64,000 nt of DNA from JADFJB01 sp964464595 (GCA_964464595.1 CAYXGW010000015.1:1-64000), one strand, 5' to 3'; positions 26,060 to 34,960 are shown, counted from the first letter of the stretch. The notes: generated from the sequence alone by a model not told the origin. Program-made: numbers and translations.

Positions 26060-26992
26060 ATGCCAAAAACATTGATTACAGGCGGCGCCGGATTTTTAGG
26101 ATCCCACCTTTGTGAATATATTCTGAATAAAGGACACGAAGTAATTTGTATGGACAATTTATCAACAGGAGATATCGCCAACATTGCACATCTCCAGGGA
26201 GAGTCGTTCAAATTTATTAAACATGATGTTACTGAGTATATATTTTTAGCGGGGCCAATTGACTATATTTTGCACTTTGCATCTCCTGCAAGCCCATTAG
26301 ACTACCTGCAACTTCCAATTCAAACTCTTAAAGTTGGTGCATTAGGCACTCATAAGGTATTGGGTTTGGCGAAAGAAAAACAGGCAACATTACTTCTTGC
26401 ATCGACTTCTGAAGTATATGGCGATCCGCTTGTCCATCCTCAAAAAGAAGATTATTGGGGAAATGTAAACCCGATAGGTCCCAGGGGGGTTTACGATGAA
26501 GCAAAACGCTTTGCAGAAGCCATGACCATGGCGTATCACCGAAATCATGGTGTGGATACAAAGATTATCAGAATTTTTAATACGTATGGTCCCAGAATGC
26601 GCATAAGTGATGGACGAGCGATTCCTGCGTTTATTCCACAGGCCCTGGCAAACGAACCTATTACCGTATTTGGCGATGGCTCACAAACAAGAAGTTTTTG
26701 TTATGTGGATGATCTCGTGGAAGGTATTTGCCGGCTTCTTTTTTCAGATTATAATGAACCTGTGAACATCGGAAATCCACATGAAATGACGGTTCGTGAG
26801 ATGGCTGAACTAATAATAAAAATGACGGATAGCAATTCAAATATTGTCAATAAAGCTTTGCCAGTTGACGATCCTAAAGTTCGTCAACCTAATATTTCTC
26901 TGGCAAAAGAAAAGTTGGGATGGGAACCAAAGGTATCCGTTGAAGAGGGCATTAAACGGACAATTTCCTGGTTTCGTTCTCAGAAAAAATAA
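26060..26992 (+). CDS. UDP-glucuronate decarboxylase-like NAD-dependent SDR
   Basis: The 310-residue extended short-chain dehydrogenase carries the NAD-binding GGAGFLGSHL, the HFASPASPLDYL and ASTSEVYGDPLVHPQ motifs typical of UDP-xylose synthase (UXS), catalytic YDEAK, and IRIFNTYGPRM. UXS enzymes oxidise, decarboxylate and reduce UDP-glucuronate to UDP-xylose. A relaxed UDP-glucose 4-epimerase activity is less likely given the ASPASP motif. It is followed at 26 bp by a GT9 glycosyltransferase and then waaA, suggesting that a pentose or related sugar goes into the lipopolysaccharide core or the nearby exopolysaccharide. Confidence 0.9.
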   Translation: MPKTLITGGAGFLGSHLCEYILNKGHEVICMDNLSTGDIANIAHLQGESFKFIKHDVTEYIFLAGPIDYILHFASPASPLDYLQLPIQTLKVGALGTHKVLGLAKEKQATLLLASTSEVYGDPLVHPQKEDYWGNVNPIGPRGVYDEAKRFAEAMTMAYHRNHGVDTKIIRIFNTYGPRMRISDGRAIPAFIPQALANEPITVFGDGSQTRSFCYVDDLVEGICRLLFSDYNEPVNIGNPHEMTVREMAELIIKMTDSNSNIVNKALPVDDPKVRQPNISLAKEKLGWEPKVSVEEGIKRTISWFRSQKK

Positions 26993-27018
26993 CCAACCAT
27001 AAGTAAAACTTCATCTTT

Positions 27019-28044
27019 ATGGAATCCGTACATCGGGTTTTATTTGTCCGATTAAGCTCTATCGGTGATATTGTATTGTTGTCGCCGTTAATACGTTTGT
27101 TTCATGATCAAAATCCGAAAGTTAAAATTGATTTTTTAACGAGATCGGATTTTCAGGATCTGGTTGAGCATAATCCATTCATCAATCATATTATCTTACT
27201 TCCCAAATCTCCGAGTTTATCAGAGGTCTACAAAGTCGCGCTTGAAATTCGCAGAAGGGATTATTCTATTTTTTTCGATTTTCAAAAACATTGGCGAAGT
27301 TATTTGATTTCATTTGTAGCCGGTGCAAATAAGATTTATAGATATAAGAAATATACAATTCGAAGGTTTTTCCTGACATATTTCAAATATAACCTTTACA
27401 ATAATATACCTGAAACAATTCCTGAAAGATACTTCATTGCTTTTCAAAAACTCCCGATGAATTGGCAATCGCTGGCATCTGAGATTTATGTCCCAGATTC
27501 AATCAAAGAGAAGATGAAATCTAAGGTTCCTTTTGATGGTGAGAAATTGCGAATTGCGATAGCTCCTGGTGCTGGGCGGAATACTAAAATGTGGCCACGC
27601 GACAACTATTTTCAATTAATTACAAAACTACAAAATTACAAAAAAACCAAAATCATTCTAGTCGGGGGAAAAACCGATATCGATGTTTGTGAAAATATCA
27701 ATAAATACAATTATAAGAATGCGATTAATTTATGCGGTGAAACCACACTTTTAGAGACCTCTGCTGTGTTACAAAGCTGTGATTTGGTAATTTCGAACGA
27801 TACAGGAGTTTTACATATTGCGGTTGCTATGAAATGTAGGGTTATTGCCATTTTTGGTCCGACTGTAAAGGAATTTGGATTTTTTCCATCCTTGGGCAAA
27901 AATAAGATTATTGAGCACTCGGATCTAAACTGTAGACCCTGTTCATACCATGGTTCAAACCGTTGTCCAAAACGACACTTTCGCTGCATGAAAGAGATTG
28001 AATCCAGCAGGGTTTTTGATGCAGTCAAACAATTATTGGACTAA
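27019..28044 (+). CDS. Glycosyltransferase family 9 (heptosyltransferase-like)
   Basis: This 341-residue protein has the GT9 fold: an N-terminal VRLSSIGDIVLLSPLIR motif, and in the C-terminal domain IAPGAGRNTKMWPRDNYFQLI and the nucleotide-binding SCDLVISNDTGVLHIAVAM, followed by IFGPTVKEFGF. GT9 enzymes such as WaaC/WaaF move heptose from an ADP-activated donor to the lipopolysaccharide inner core on the cytoplasmic face of the inner membrane. The neighbour waaA fits this. Which residue it transfers, and to what, cannot be decided. Confidence 0.9.
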   Translation: MESVHRVLFVRLSSIGDIVLLSPLIRLFHDQNPKVKIDFLTRSDFQDLVEHNPFINHIILLPKSPSLSEVYKVALEIRRRDYSIFFDFQKHWRSYLISFVAGANKIYRYKKYTIRRFFLTYFKYNLYNNIPETIPERYFIAFQKLPMNWQSLASEIYVPDSIKEKMKSKVPFDGEKLRIAIAPGAGRNTKMWPRDNYFQLITKLQNYKKTKIILVGGKTDIDVCENINKYNYKNAINLCGETTLLETSAVLQSCDLVISNDTGVLHIAVAMKCRVIAIFGPTVKEFGFFPSLGKNKIIEHSDLNCRPCSYHGSNRCPKRHFRCMKEIESSRVFDAVKQLLD

Positions 28045-28123
28045 ATTAAATAGTATAAAAGCATTTGTTTCCAATCTTTAACCAACCTAAATTTATCATT
28101 TATTTTAATTTAAGTAATTAGTA

Positions 28124-29431
28124 ATGAAGATATTCTGGTTCATAATTTACAACATTTTTGTAATTCCTATCATTTACATTGGCGCTTATGTTAAAGCTTT
28201 ATTAAGCCCCAAAGTTAAGCGAGGCTTACACGGACGCAAAAATACATTGCCAATACTAAGTTCTTATATTTCGGATCAAAAAAATAAAAGTAAGTTTATT
28301 TTATTTCATTGTGCTTCAATGGGTGAGTTCGAACAAATTAGACCTGTATTAAGAACGATCAGAGAAAACAGTCCGAATTATTCAATTGTTGTTAGTTTTT
28401 TTTCCCCTTCGGGATTTGAAAATGTAAATTCAAAATCGGATTATAACTTAAAAATCTATCTGCCTTTTGATACAATCCTATCGATTCGGAAATTTCTAAA
28501 TATGCTACAGCCGAAATTATTGGTAATTTCAAAACATGATGTCTGGCCAAACCTGGTGTGGGCATTATCAAGTAGAAAAATTCCATCAATATTAGTAAAC
28601 GGCACTATGCCGGGTGATTCAATGATGACGAAGCCTGTCGTTCGAAATTTCTTTAAAGCTTCTTTCTCTAGTTTAAATTTTATTGCTCCCGCAAGTCAAC
28701 TCGATGCTGATGGGTTCAGTCGAATTTTACCATTTAAGTCAGGTATTCAAATTCTTGGTGATACAAGATATGATCAGGTACTAAACCGGGCTAACGAATC
28801 AACAAAATCAGAATTAATATCCGAACAAGCATTGCAAGGTCGAATGGTTTTTATCGCCGGAAGTACATGGGCCTCCGATGAGAAGCACCTTATCCCGGCC
28901 ATGATTCGAATGTTCAAAAAATTTACCGATTTGTTTGTGATCTTGGTTCCCCATGAGCTAGATAAAAATCATTTGAATGAGTTATCCGGGCAATTTTTAT
29001 CGGCTGGGATTAGATCGATTTTATTTTCACATGAATATAGGGATCTTTCAATATCCGACCATCAAATATTGATCGTAGATAAAATGGGCCTTCTTGCCAA
29101 TTTGTATTTTTATGGTGATGCGGCATTTGTTGGGGGTAGTTTCGGTCCTGGCGTACACAATGTTATGGAGCCGGCAGCGCATGGCATTCCTGTACTTTTT
29201 GGTCCGCGCATTTTAAATTCACCGGATGCGCAGGAATTACTAAAGCGAGAAGCCGGATTTTTAGTTCGAAATTCCGATGATATCTACTTTCATTTAGATA
29301 GATTTTTTTCGAATCAAAATAATTGTAAAGAAGCAGGTAAGAAGGCACGAAATCTTGTCGAAGAGAATCAAGGAGCGACAGAAAGAATCAGCCAAAAAAT
29401 TTTAACAATGTTAGAATCCACATCGAGTTGA
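28124..29431 (+). CDS. waaA: 3-deoxy-D-manno-octulosonic acid (Kdo) transferase
   Basis: WaaA adds one or more Kdo residues from CMP-Kdo to lipid IVA at the inner membrane. The 435-residue length is normal. An N-terminal membrane anchor (about residues 2-22) is followed by RKNTLP, the acceptor-site motif HCASMGEFEQIRPVL with its catalytic glutamate, and SKHDVWPNLVW. In the C-terminal half are IAGSTWASDEKHLIPA, PHELD, and VGGSFGPGVHNVMEPAAHGIPVLFGP for CMP-Kdo binding. It shows that the organism makes a Kdo-type lipopolysaccharide. It ends 10 bp before the ECF ATPase genes. Confidence 0.93.
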   Translation: MKIFWFIIYNIFVIPIIYIGAYVKALLSPKVKRGLHGRKNTLPILSSYISDQKNKSKFILFHCASMGEFEQIRPVLRTIRENSPNYSIVVSFFSPSGFENVNSKSDYNLKIYLPFDTILSIRKFLNMLQPKLLVISKHDVWPNLVWALSSRKIPSILVNGTMPGDSMMTKPVVRNFFKASFSSLNFIAPASQLDADGFSRILPFKSGIQILGDTRYDQVLNRANESTKSELISEQALQGRMVFIAGSTWASDEKHLIPAMIRMFKKFTDLFVILVPHELDKNHLNELSGQFLSAGIRSILFSHEYRDLSISDHQILIVDKMGLLANLYFYGDAAFVGGSFGPGVHNVMEPAAHGIPVLFGPRILNSPDAQELLKREAGFLVRNSDDIYFHLDRFFSNQNNCKEAGKKARNLVEENQGATERISQKILTMLESTSS

Positions 29432-29441
29432 ATAAATCCTT

Positions 29442-30194
29442 ATGATAAGCTGTAAAAACCTATCTTTCTCATATCCAAACAGTTCTCAACTAGTTCTCAA
29501 TGAACTATCATTATCGATTCAGAAAGGGGAGTCCGTAAGTATCATGGGTAGTAATGGATCTGGCAAAAGTACTTTGGTACAATGTTTAAATGGCCTTCTT
29601 ATACCCCACCAGGGAGATGTTCTTGTGGATGAACTTAATACCAGGCAGCATGAAGAAATGCAAAATATCCGCAAAAAAGTTGGCATAGTTTTCCAAAATC
29701 CGGACAATCAAATCGTTAGTACAACAATAGAGCGGGAAATAGCCTTTGGCCTGGAAAACCTCAGGGTTGATCATGATAAGATGCATGCAGTTGTGAATCA
29801 ATTTCTCAAAGTATTTAATCTAGAGAATCTCAGGAACCATTCACCAAACAAGCTATCCGGTGGAGAAAAACAATTACTGGCGCTTGCTTCTGTACTTGCA
29901 ATGGCGCCTTCTTACTTAATTTTAGATGAACCAACGTCACTGTTGGATCCATTCTCCAGGAGAATGGTTTTGGATTATATATTCAAGAAAAATAAATATC
30001 CATTTCAACAGATTACATCAATTTTAATTACTCAATATCCGGCTGAAACATTTTATACTGGTCGTTTATTGATTTTGTCAAAAGGGAAAATTCTATTTGA
30101 TGACAACCCGGTCAATGTTTTCAAAAATTCAGCAAAGCTGTGTGAATTAGGGATAGGGGCTCCGGTAGAGTATTTAGGTGATCAGGTTTTTTGA
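29442..30194 (+). CDS. ecfA1: ECF transporter ATPase EcfA1 (CbiO family)
   Basis: A 250-residue ABC ATPase with Walker A GSNGSGKST (about residues 36-44), Q-loop FQNPDNQIVSTTIEREIAFGLEN, which is diagnostic of energy-coupling-factor ATPases, signature KLSGGEKQLLALA, and Walker B YLILDEPTSLLD. ECF ATPases power uptake of vitamins and metals through EcfT and a substrate-binding S component. The gene is directly joined to the second ATPase gene. The H-loop position reads LITQYPAE, so the usual histidine (THD/THH) appears to be missing, as is known for some asymmetric ABC pairs. Confidence 0.9.
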   Translation: MISCKNLSFSYPNSSQLVLNELSLSIQKGESVSIMGSNGSGKSTLVQCLNGLLIPHQGDVLVDELNTRQHEEMQNIRKKVGIVFQNPDNQIVSTTIEREIAFGLENLRVDHDKMHAVVNQFLKVFNLENLRNHSPNKLSGGEKQLLALASVLAMAPSYLILDEPTSLLDPFSRRMVLDYIFKKNKYPFQQITSILITQYPAETFYTGRLLILSKGKILFDDNPVNVFKNSAKLCELGIGAPVEYLGDQVF

Positions 30195-30962
30195 ATGAAA
30201 CTTGAACTAAGAAATATCTTTTTCAAATACCAGGGTTTGGGTCAGGAAAATGCTGTTGATACAATATCAAATATTAATTTAAAAGTCACACAAGGTGAGT
30301 TAATTGGAATCGTAGGCGCAAGTGGTTCAGGAAAAACAACGCTAATTCTGGTTATGAATGGACTTTTAAAGCCAATTAATGGACAAGTTTTACTGGAAGG
30401 CCAATCTGTATTTAACAAAGTGAAGGCAACTCAAACTTTGCCACTGAAGATTGGGCTAGTGAACCAGTTTCCGGAAATACAATTTTTTGAAAACACCATT
30501 TTCGATGAAATTGCTTTTGGATTGCGGAATTGTAATATACCAGAAGACGAAATCCACGCTAAAATTGAAAATGTCCTTAAATTACTGGAATTGGATTCTG
30601 TTGACGAAAAAAAGCAATCTCCGTTTAAGTTAAGCGAGGGTCAAAAAAGACGGGTTGCGATCGCTAGTATCCTGGTTATGGAACCGGAAATCATCATTCT
30701 TGATGAACCTACTTCTGCCCTGGATTATTCGGGAATTCAAATCATATCCAAGCTAGTTAATAAATTTCACAATCAAAATAGAACTGTAATTATTGCATCC
30801 CATGATATGGATTTCATTTACAAATTGGTTCATCGTGTTATTGCTTTGGATAAAGGGAAAATCGTTTTTGATGGAACCAAAGAGAACTTTTTTTCTAATA
30901 CAAATTTATTACTAAAATCCAAGCTCGAACTTCCACGAATTTTGCAACTAAATAACAAATAA
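30195..30962 (+). CDS. ecfA2: ECF transporter ATPase EcfA2 (CbiO family)
   Basis: The 255-residue partner ATPase starts at the base after the ecfA1 stop codon. It has Walker A GASGSGKTT, Q-loop NQFPEIQFFENTIFDEIAFGL, signature KLSEGQKRRVAIA, Walker B IIILDEPTSALD and H-loop IIASHDMDF. This subunit keeps the switch histidine that ecfA1 lacks. The EcfT membrane subunit and an S component would normally follow, but the next gene is a sigma-54 activator, so the membrane parts must lie elsewhere. Substrate unknown. Confidence 0.9.
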   Translation: MKLELRNIFFKYQGLGQENAVDTISNINLKVTQGELIGIVGASGSGKTTLILVMNGLLKPINGQVLLEGQSVFNKVKATQTLPLKIGLVNQFPEIQFFENTIFDEIAFGLRNCNIPEDEIHAKIENVLKLLELDSVDEKKQSPFKLSEGQKRRVAIASILVMEPEIIILDEPTSALDYSGIQIISKLVNKFHNQNRTVIIASHDMDFIYKLVHRVIALDKGKIVFDGTKENFFSNTNLLLKSKLELPRILQLNNK

Positions 30963-31172
30963 AACAAGGGGATGAAGGCAAACATTTTTCGATTTATTTT
31001 TTGATTATTCTGATAATAAAGGGCTGTTTTTGCCGGGTTTAGGTTAGATTGTTTCATTTCAAATCAATTTCATTTTTGAAACTTAATGTTTGCACAAAAA
31101 ATCCGATAACAATTTAAGAAGTGAGGTGGAGACTGAGGATGTATTAGAAGGGTTTAATAATGATGAAGAGTT

Positions 31173-32234
31173 ATGTTGAAACAGTCTAAAAGTAACGTAG
31201 AAAAAGACCAAAACGGCAAAGGCTGGAACAATTTAGGATTTGATAATCATTACCCTTTAGTGGGTAAAAGTCGGCAAATGAAAGAAATCTTTGCGCTTAT
31301 TAAAAAGATTGCAAAGAGTAATGCCAGCGTTCTAATTCAAGGGGAGACTGGAACAGGTAAAGAACTAATTGCTAATCTAATCCAGTTTATAAGTCCAAGG
31401 TCTAGTTCGCCATATGTTCAAGTAAATTGTGCTGCCCTGCCGGAAAATTTATTAGAAAGTGAGTTGTTTGGCCACGAAAGGGGAGCCTTTACCGGGGCTT
31501 ACCAGGCACGTCCTGGAAAGTTTGAAATGGCGGATAGCGGGACTCTTTTTCTCGATGAAATTGGTGATATGGAAATATCGACACAAGCAAAAATATTGCG
31601 TGTCTTACAGAATCAAGAATTCACCAGGGTAGGCGGCAATAAAAGCATTAAAGTTGATGTCAGGATTATTAGCGCAACCAACCAGGATATTGATCAGTCT
31701 ATTGCAGAAGGTAAATTTAGAGCCGACTTATTTTACAGGATTAATGTGGTCAATATTCATATACCACCGCTGCGAGAAAGACTCGAAGATATACCATTAA
31801 TTGCGGATTTTTTCCTCAGAAAATTTTCTCGTGAATTAAGGAAAAACATATCCGGATTCTCAAATGAAACCGTCGAATTGATGAAAAACCTTAATTGGAA
31901 TGGTAATATAAGGGAATTACGAAATTTGGTCGAACGGGCGGTACTGTTAACAGAAGAGTATTGCGAAATCACGCCTTATGAATTGCCAATGAAAGGGGAG
32001 GAATATTTCGCTGCGGGAGGAAAAGATCGTAGAAATAGAGAAAATGCAGTTCTGACTTTAAAAACATTAAAACTTGAAGAGGTAGAAAAACAAGTGATTC
32101 TTCAGGCCTTGAAAACCTGTAAATATGTACAAAAAAATGCAGCAACCATTTTAGGAATATCTTCTCGTGTTTTGAACTATAAAGTATCTCAATTTTCAAT
32201 AACACATCCGTCCTGGCGTAAAAACAATAATTGA
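31173..32234 (+). CDS. Sigma-54-dependent transcriptional activator (AAA+ with Fis-type HTH)
   Basis: The 353-residue bacterial enhancer-binding protein has a short N-terminal extension (about 25 residues) with no receiver or other sensor domain, a full AAA+ domain (Walker A GETGTGKE, intact sigma-54-contacting loop G104-AFTGA, Walker B GTLFLDEIGDM, arginine-finger region RVISATNQ/FRADLFYRINV), and a C-terminal Fis-type helix-turn-helix (NAATILGISSRVLNYKV). Without a sensor domain its activity is probably set by its level or by a partner protein. A consensus -24/-12 promoter lies 2.4 kb downstream in front of the exopolysaccharide genes and is a likely target. Confidence 0.93.
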   Translation: MLKQSKSNVEKDQNGKGWNNLGFDNHYPLVGKSRQMKEIFALIKKIAKSNASVLIQGETGTGKELIANLIQFISPRSSSPYVQVNCAALPENLLESELFGHERGAFTGAYQARPGKFEMADSGTLFLDEIGDMEISTQAKILRVLQNQEFTRVGGNKSIKVDVRIISATNQDIDQSIAEGKFRADLFYRINVVNIHIPPLRERLEDIPLIADFFLRKFSRELRKNISGFSNETVELMKNLNWNGNIRELRNLVERAVLLTEEYCEITPYELPMKGEEYFAAGGKDRRNRENAVLTLKTLKLEEVEKQVILQALKTCKYVQKNAATILGISSRVLNYKVSQFSITHPSWRKNNN

Positions 32235-32336
32235 GAATAAATGAGTTAAAACACTTTTTACTAGGAAGTGATTTAATAATCAAAAGAGTTCTGCTTTAAT
32301 TGTAAATATATTTTTTGTTGAACTAAAATAATTAAA

Positions 32337-32370
32337 AGCGACTAGACCTAGTCCTCGCTGTCTCTTTTTT
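32337..32370 (+). terminator. Probable terminator of the first sigma-54 activator gene
   Basis: AGCGACTAG (32337-32345) can pair with CTAGT..CGCT just downstream, with a two-base bulge; the core GACTAG-AC-CTAGTC is a perfect palindrome. GTCTC and six Ts follow. It lies about 100 bp after the stop codon. Confidence 0.5.
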
Positions 32371-32586
32371 GTGTTAATCTTAAAATTCTATAAGACCATT
32401 CCAAGGGATTCAATTTATTTAAAATCATATAAACATAAAAATACAATTACACATGTCCTCTGAAAACATACTACAAGTAATTTTTCAATGAGAATAATTA
32501 CATTCTTGGGCATTCCTGAACTGAGAATAAAATAACTTTAGTCCACCAAACACAAATATTCACTTGTGAATAAAAAATTAAATAAT

Positions 32587-32602
32587 TGGAACAAATATTG
32601 CA
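32587..32602 (+). promoter_or_regulatory. Sigma-54-like (-24/-12) promoter motif
   Basis: TGGAAC-AAATA-TTGCA has GG and GC exactly 12 bp apart and differs from TGGCAC-N5-TTGCA only at one base of the -24 element. It lies 355 bp before the second activator gene, so it may drive that gene with a long leader, or an unannotated RNA. Confidence 0.45.
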
Positions 32603-32956
32603 AGAATTTAATGTTTGAGCATAAACATTGGTTAAATTAATAAGTAATATTTGTTTTAAAGAAGGACATTGTATCATCGTGAGACAATAAGATTATTAAT
32701 AATATATAGGCAATGGGTTATAATACTTATTGCAGTTTTTCAATAATTTGGATTTAGGGAAGAGAAGTTTAGGTGATCGGTTATTGGGGAATTGGCAATA
32801 TAAAATGTTTTTATAATTTCATTCTATATGCAATATGGTCTTGTTCAAAATCAATATTAGATTAATCCTTTCATTGTATTTAAGGACAATAGATTATCCA
32901 GTTGTCAACGGCTTAAAGGTTTAAAGATAATGATGAACTATTAAAATAAATTGATC

Positions 32957-34327
32957 ATGGCACTTAACACATTTCACATATTCAATTCTTGTATTCACAA
33001 AACGCCAGAGCAATTATACTCAATTCTAAAATCAAACATTGATTGTGATATACAGCTTTCCAAGGGAAAAAAGGGACTTACCGATGTTGAAAAATACCCA
33101 CACCCAGATTTATATTTTAGGATTAAGGATTCATTTAGTTCAGAAGATCAAGTGCTGAAGAATAGAAATTCTTCCGTACCTGAGATCAATATAATCTGTA
33201 CAGAAGGAAGCCACAAACAGTTAGATATTTATTCTATAGAAAATGCTGATGATTTAATTATTTCGCCTCTTATAGAGGCTGAAGTCCTATGGCGGATTAG
33301 TCGTTTAATTGGAACAGCAAAAAAAGAGAAGGAAATAGCAAGAAAGAACATTCTTCAGAAAGCAGGAATTTCCCAATTAATAGGATGTCATCCCTCTTTT
33401 TTGGAGAAAATATCAATTATTCCTCAATTAGCAGATACTGATGCAACAGTTCTCTTGTTAGGTGAGACAGGAGTAGGAAAAGAATTATGTGCTCGAGCGA
33501 TTCATTATTTAAGCAAGAGATCCGACCAGCCTTTCATACCAGTGGATTGTGGAGCGATTCCACCAAAACTGATTGAAGGCGAACTCTTTGGACATCTAAA
33601 AGGAGCATATACTGATGCGCATAGCAACCAATTGGGTATCATTGCAGAAGCAAAGAAAGGGTCACTTTTTTTAGATGAAATCGATACTCTACCATTTTCA
33701 GCACAGAGCAAGTTACTTCGACTTCTTCAAGACAAGACTTATCGAATACTTGGCCAAGCTAAACGAACAAAAGCAGATATACGTATAATTACAGCTTCAA
33801 ATGTGGATTTACAACAAAAAATGCAACAGAATCTGTTTAGAAAAGATTTGTTTTATCGACTTACTTTTAGTTTGGAACTGCCATCACTTAGAGAAAGATC
33901 AAGCGATATACCTCTTATCGCCAGCTATTTATTAAAAAATTATATAAAAGAATTGAATGTAAAACCCAAGGTCTTTTCTCCCACATCATTTCAAAAACTA
34001 TTAATGTATGATTGGCCTGGCAATATAAGAGAACTCCAAAATGTAATTCAACAGGCAATCGTTCTATCACCCAATTATGTAATTCAACCATGGAGTATCA
34101 ATATCCCCGAGTTAATTGAAGATGTAAATTTTCGGACACCTTCCTTTCGTGAGGCTAAGAAGAAAGCTATTGAGCAATTCGAAAAAGAATACATAACTAA
34201 ATTGCTTATTTTTTTTGAAGGCAACATAACTCATGCAGCGAGAGAAGCAAGTAAAGATCGGAGTGATTTCATGAGATTGATGAAGAAATTTAATCTTGAA
34301 AGGAAATCATTTCTTCGAAATCATTAA
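32957..34327 (+). CDS. Atypical sigma-54-family activator with degenerate receiver-like domain and GAYTDA loop
   Basis: The 456-residue protein has three parts. Residues about 1-130 look like a receiver domain that lost its phospho-acceptor; the end of it (SIENADDLIISPLIEAEVLWRISRL) matches the last helix region of receivers. Residues about 145-380 are an AAA+ domain with Walker A GETGVGKE and Walker B GSLFLDEIDTL. The C-terminus is a Fis-type HTH (GNITHAAREASKDRSDFMRLM). The loop that normally reads GAFTGA and touches sigma-54 is G216-A-Y-T-D-A here. Gly to Asp in this loop could reduce or change sigma-54 contact. Start ATG 32957 is preferred to TTG 32951. It lies just upstream of a sigma-54 promoter and the exopolysaccharide genes, suggesting a dedicated regulator. 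Confidence 0.88.
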   Translation: MALNTFHIFNSCIHKTPEQLYSILKSNIDCDIQLSKGKKGLTDVEKYPHPDLYFRIKDSFSSEDQVLKNRNSSVPEINIICTEGSHKQLDIYSIENADDLIISPLIEAEVLWRISRLIGTAKKEKEIARKNILQKAGISQLIGCHPSFLEKISIIPQLADTDATVLLLGETGVGKELCARAIHYLSKRSDQPFIPVDCGAIPPKLIEGELFGHLKGAYTDAHSNQLGIIAEAKKGSLFLDEIDTLPFSAQSKLLRLLQDKTYRILGQAKRTKADIRIITASNVDLQQKMQQNLFRKDLFYRLTFSLELPSLRERSSDIPLIASYLLKNYIKELNVKPKVFSPTSFQKLLMYDWPGNIRELQNVIQQAIVLSPNYVIQPWSINIPELIEDVNFRTPSFREAKKKAIEQFEKEYITKLLIFFEGNITHAAREASKDRSDFMRLMKKFNLERKSFLRNH

Positions 34328-34687
34328 TGAATTCCAACCTTAAATTTAAGCTTTTCAATCGCCCCTTAGGTGTTTAATTATTTCAGAGAAATACATCTGC
34401 ATATTATTTTCTCCCATTTTAACTATTGGATTTTCACTCATAACTGTCGGTTAGTTTTAAATGAAGTAACACATTGAAAATAAATAAATTACATTAAATA
34501 TGTTTCATTTGACTGTGGGTATTCCACCTCTATTTCTCTCATAGAGTTTTATAAACACATATGTTAACATGTTGAATCTTATAGACTTGTTTCTTTATTG
34601 ATTCTTTGGCATATATGTTGCAATAATTTAACTTTTCAACTTTTTCACTATTATATCATAAACGCTAACAGGGAAGTAAGCGATACC
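34328..34687. other. Regulatory intergenic region ahead of the exopolysaccharide genes
   Basis: A 360-bp AT-rich region without genes. Its main content is the sigma-54 promoter at 34607-34622. The rest upstream of the promoter has the right position for enhancer sites, but I could not define a repeated operator by eye. Confidence 0.6.
34607..34622 (+). promoter_or_regulatory. Sigma-54 (-24/-12) promoter of the exopolysaccharide locus
   Basis: TGGCAT-ATATG-TTGCA matches the consensus TGGCAC-N5-TTGCA at all but one fixed position and has the obligatory 12-bp distance between GG and GC. Transcription would start near 34633, about 55 bp before the ATG of the small winged-helix gene. Two sigma-54 activator genes lie immediately upstream. 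Confidence 0.75.
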
Positions 34688-34960
34688 ATGAGGGATGAAC
34701 TAAGTGCAGTAAGTTCAATATTGAATTATCTTGTCAAGCAGCCTGGTGCAAAGGATACCTTTCAAGGTATTGCAGAGTGGTGGGTAATGAAGGAACAAAT
34801 TAATCAATCTTTGGAAAATATCAGTGACGCTATGGATATGCTGGTATCAAAAGGATTTATTATCGTGAAAGAATATCATGATCAACCTAACTATTACCAA
34901 TTAAATGAAGAAAAATTGCCTGAAATTAAAGTGGAGTTGGAGAAGTTCAAAAAAAAATGA
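34688..34960 (+). CDS. Small winged-helix protein at the head of the exopolysaccharide locus
   Basis: A 90-residue protein starting at ATG 34688; the frame is open back to TTG 34598, but that start lies upstream of the predicted transcription start. The pattern of helices (SAVSSILNYLVKQ), then WWVMKEQINQSLENISDAMDMLVSKGFI and a beta-wing (IVKEYHDQPNYYQLN) is that of a MarR/DtxR-like winged helix. I recall similar PGAKDT..GIAEWW proteins near exopolysaccharide loci in other bacteria but cannot give a characterised homologue. It may be a transcriptional modulator, or a protein-protein adaptor of the same fold. It is the first gene behind the sigma-54 promoter. Confidence 0.75.
   Translation: MRDELSAVSSILNYLVKQPGAKDTFQGIAEWWVMKEQINQSLENISDAMDMLVSKGFIIVKEYHDQPNYYQLNEEKLPEIKVELEKFKKK

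Larger units (their letters stand above)
32235..32956. other. AT-rich intergenic region between the two sigma-54 activators
   Basis: About 720 bp with no credible protein-coding frame. It holds a terminator-like hairpin near 32337-32370 and a sigma-54-like promoter motif at 32587-32602. A leader, a small RNA or enhancer sites for the activators could reside here. Confidence 0.5.
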
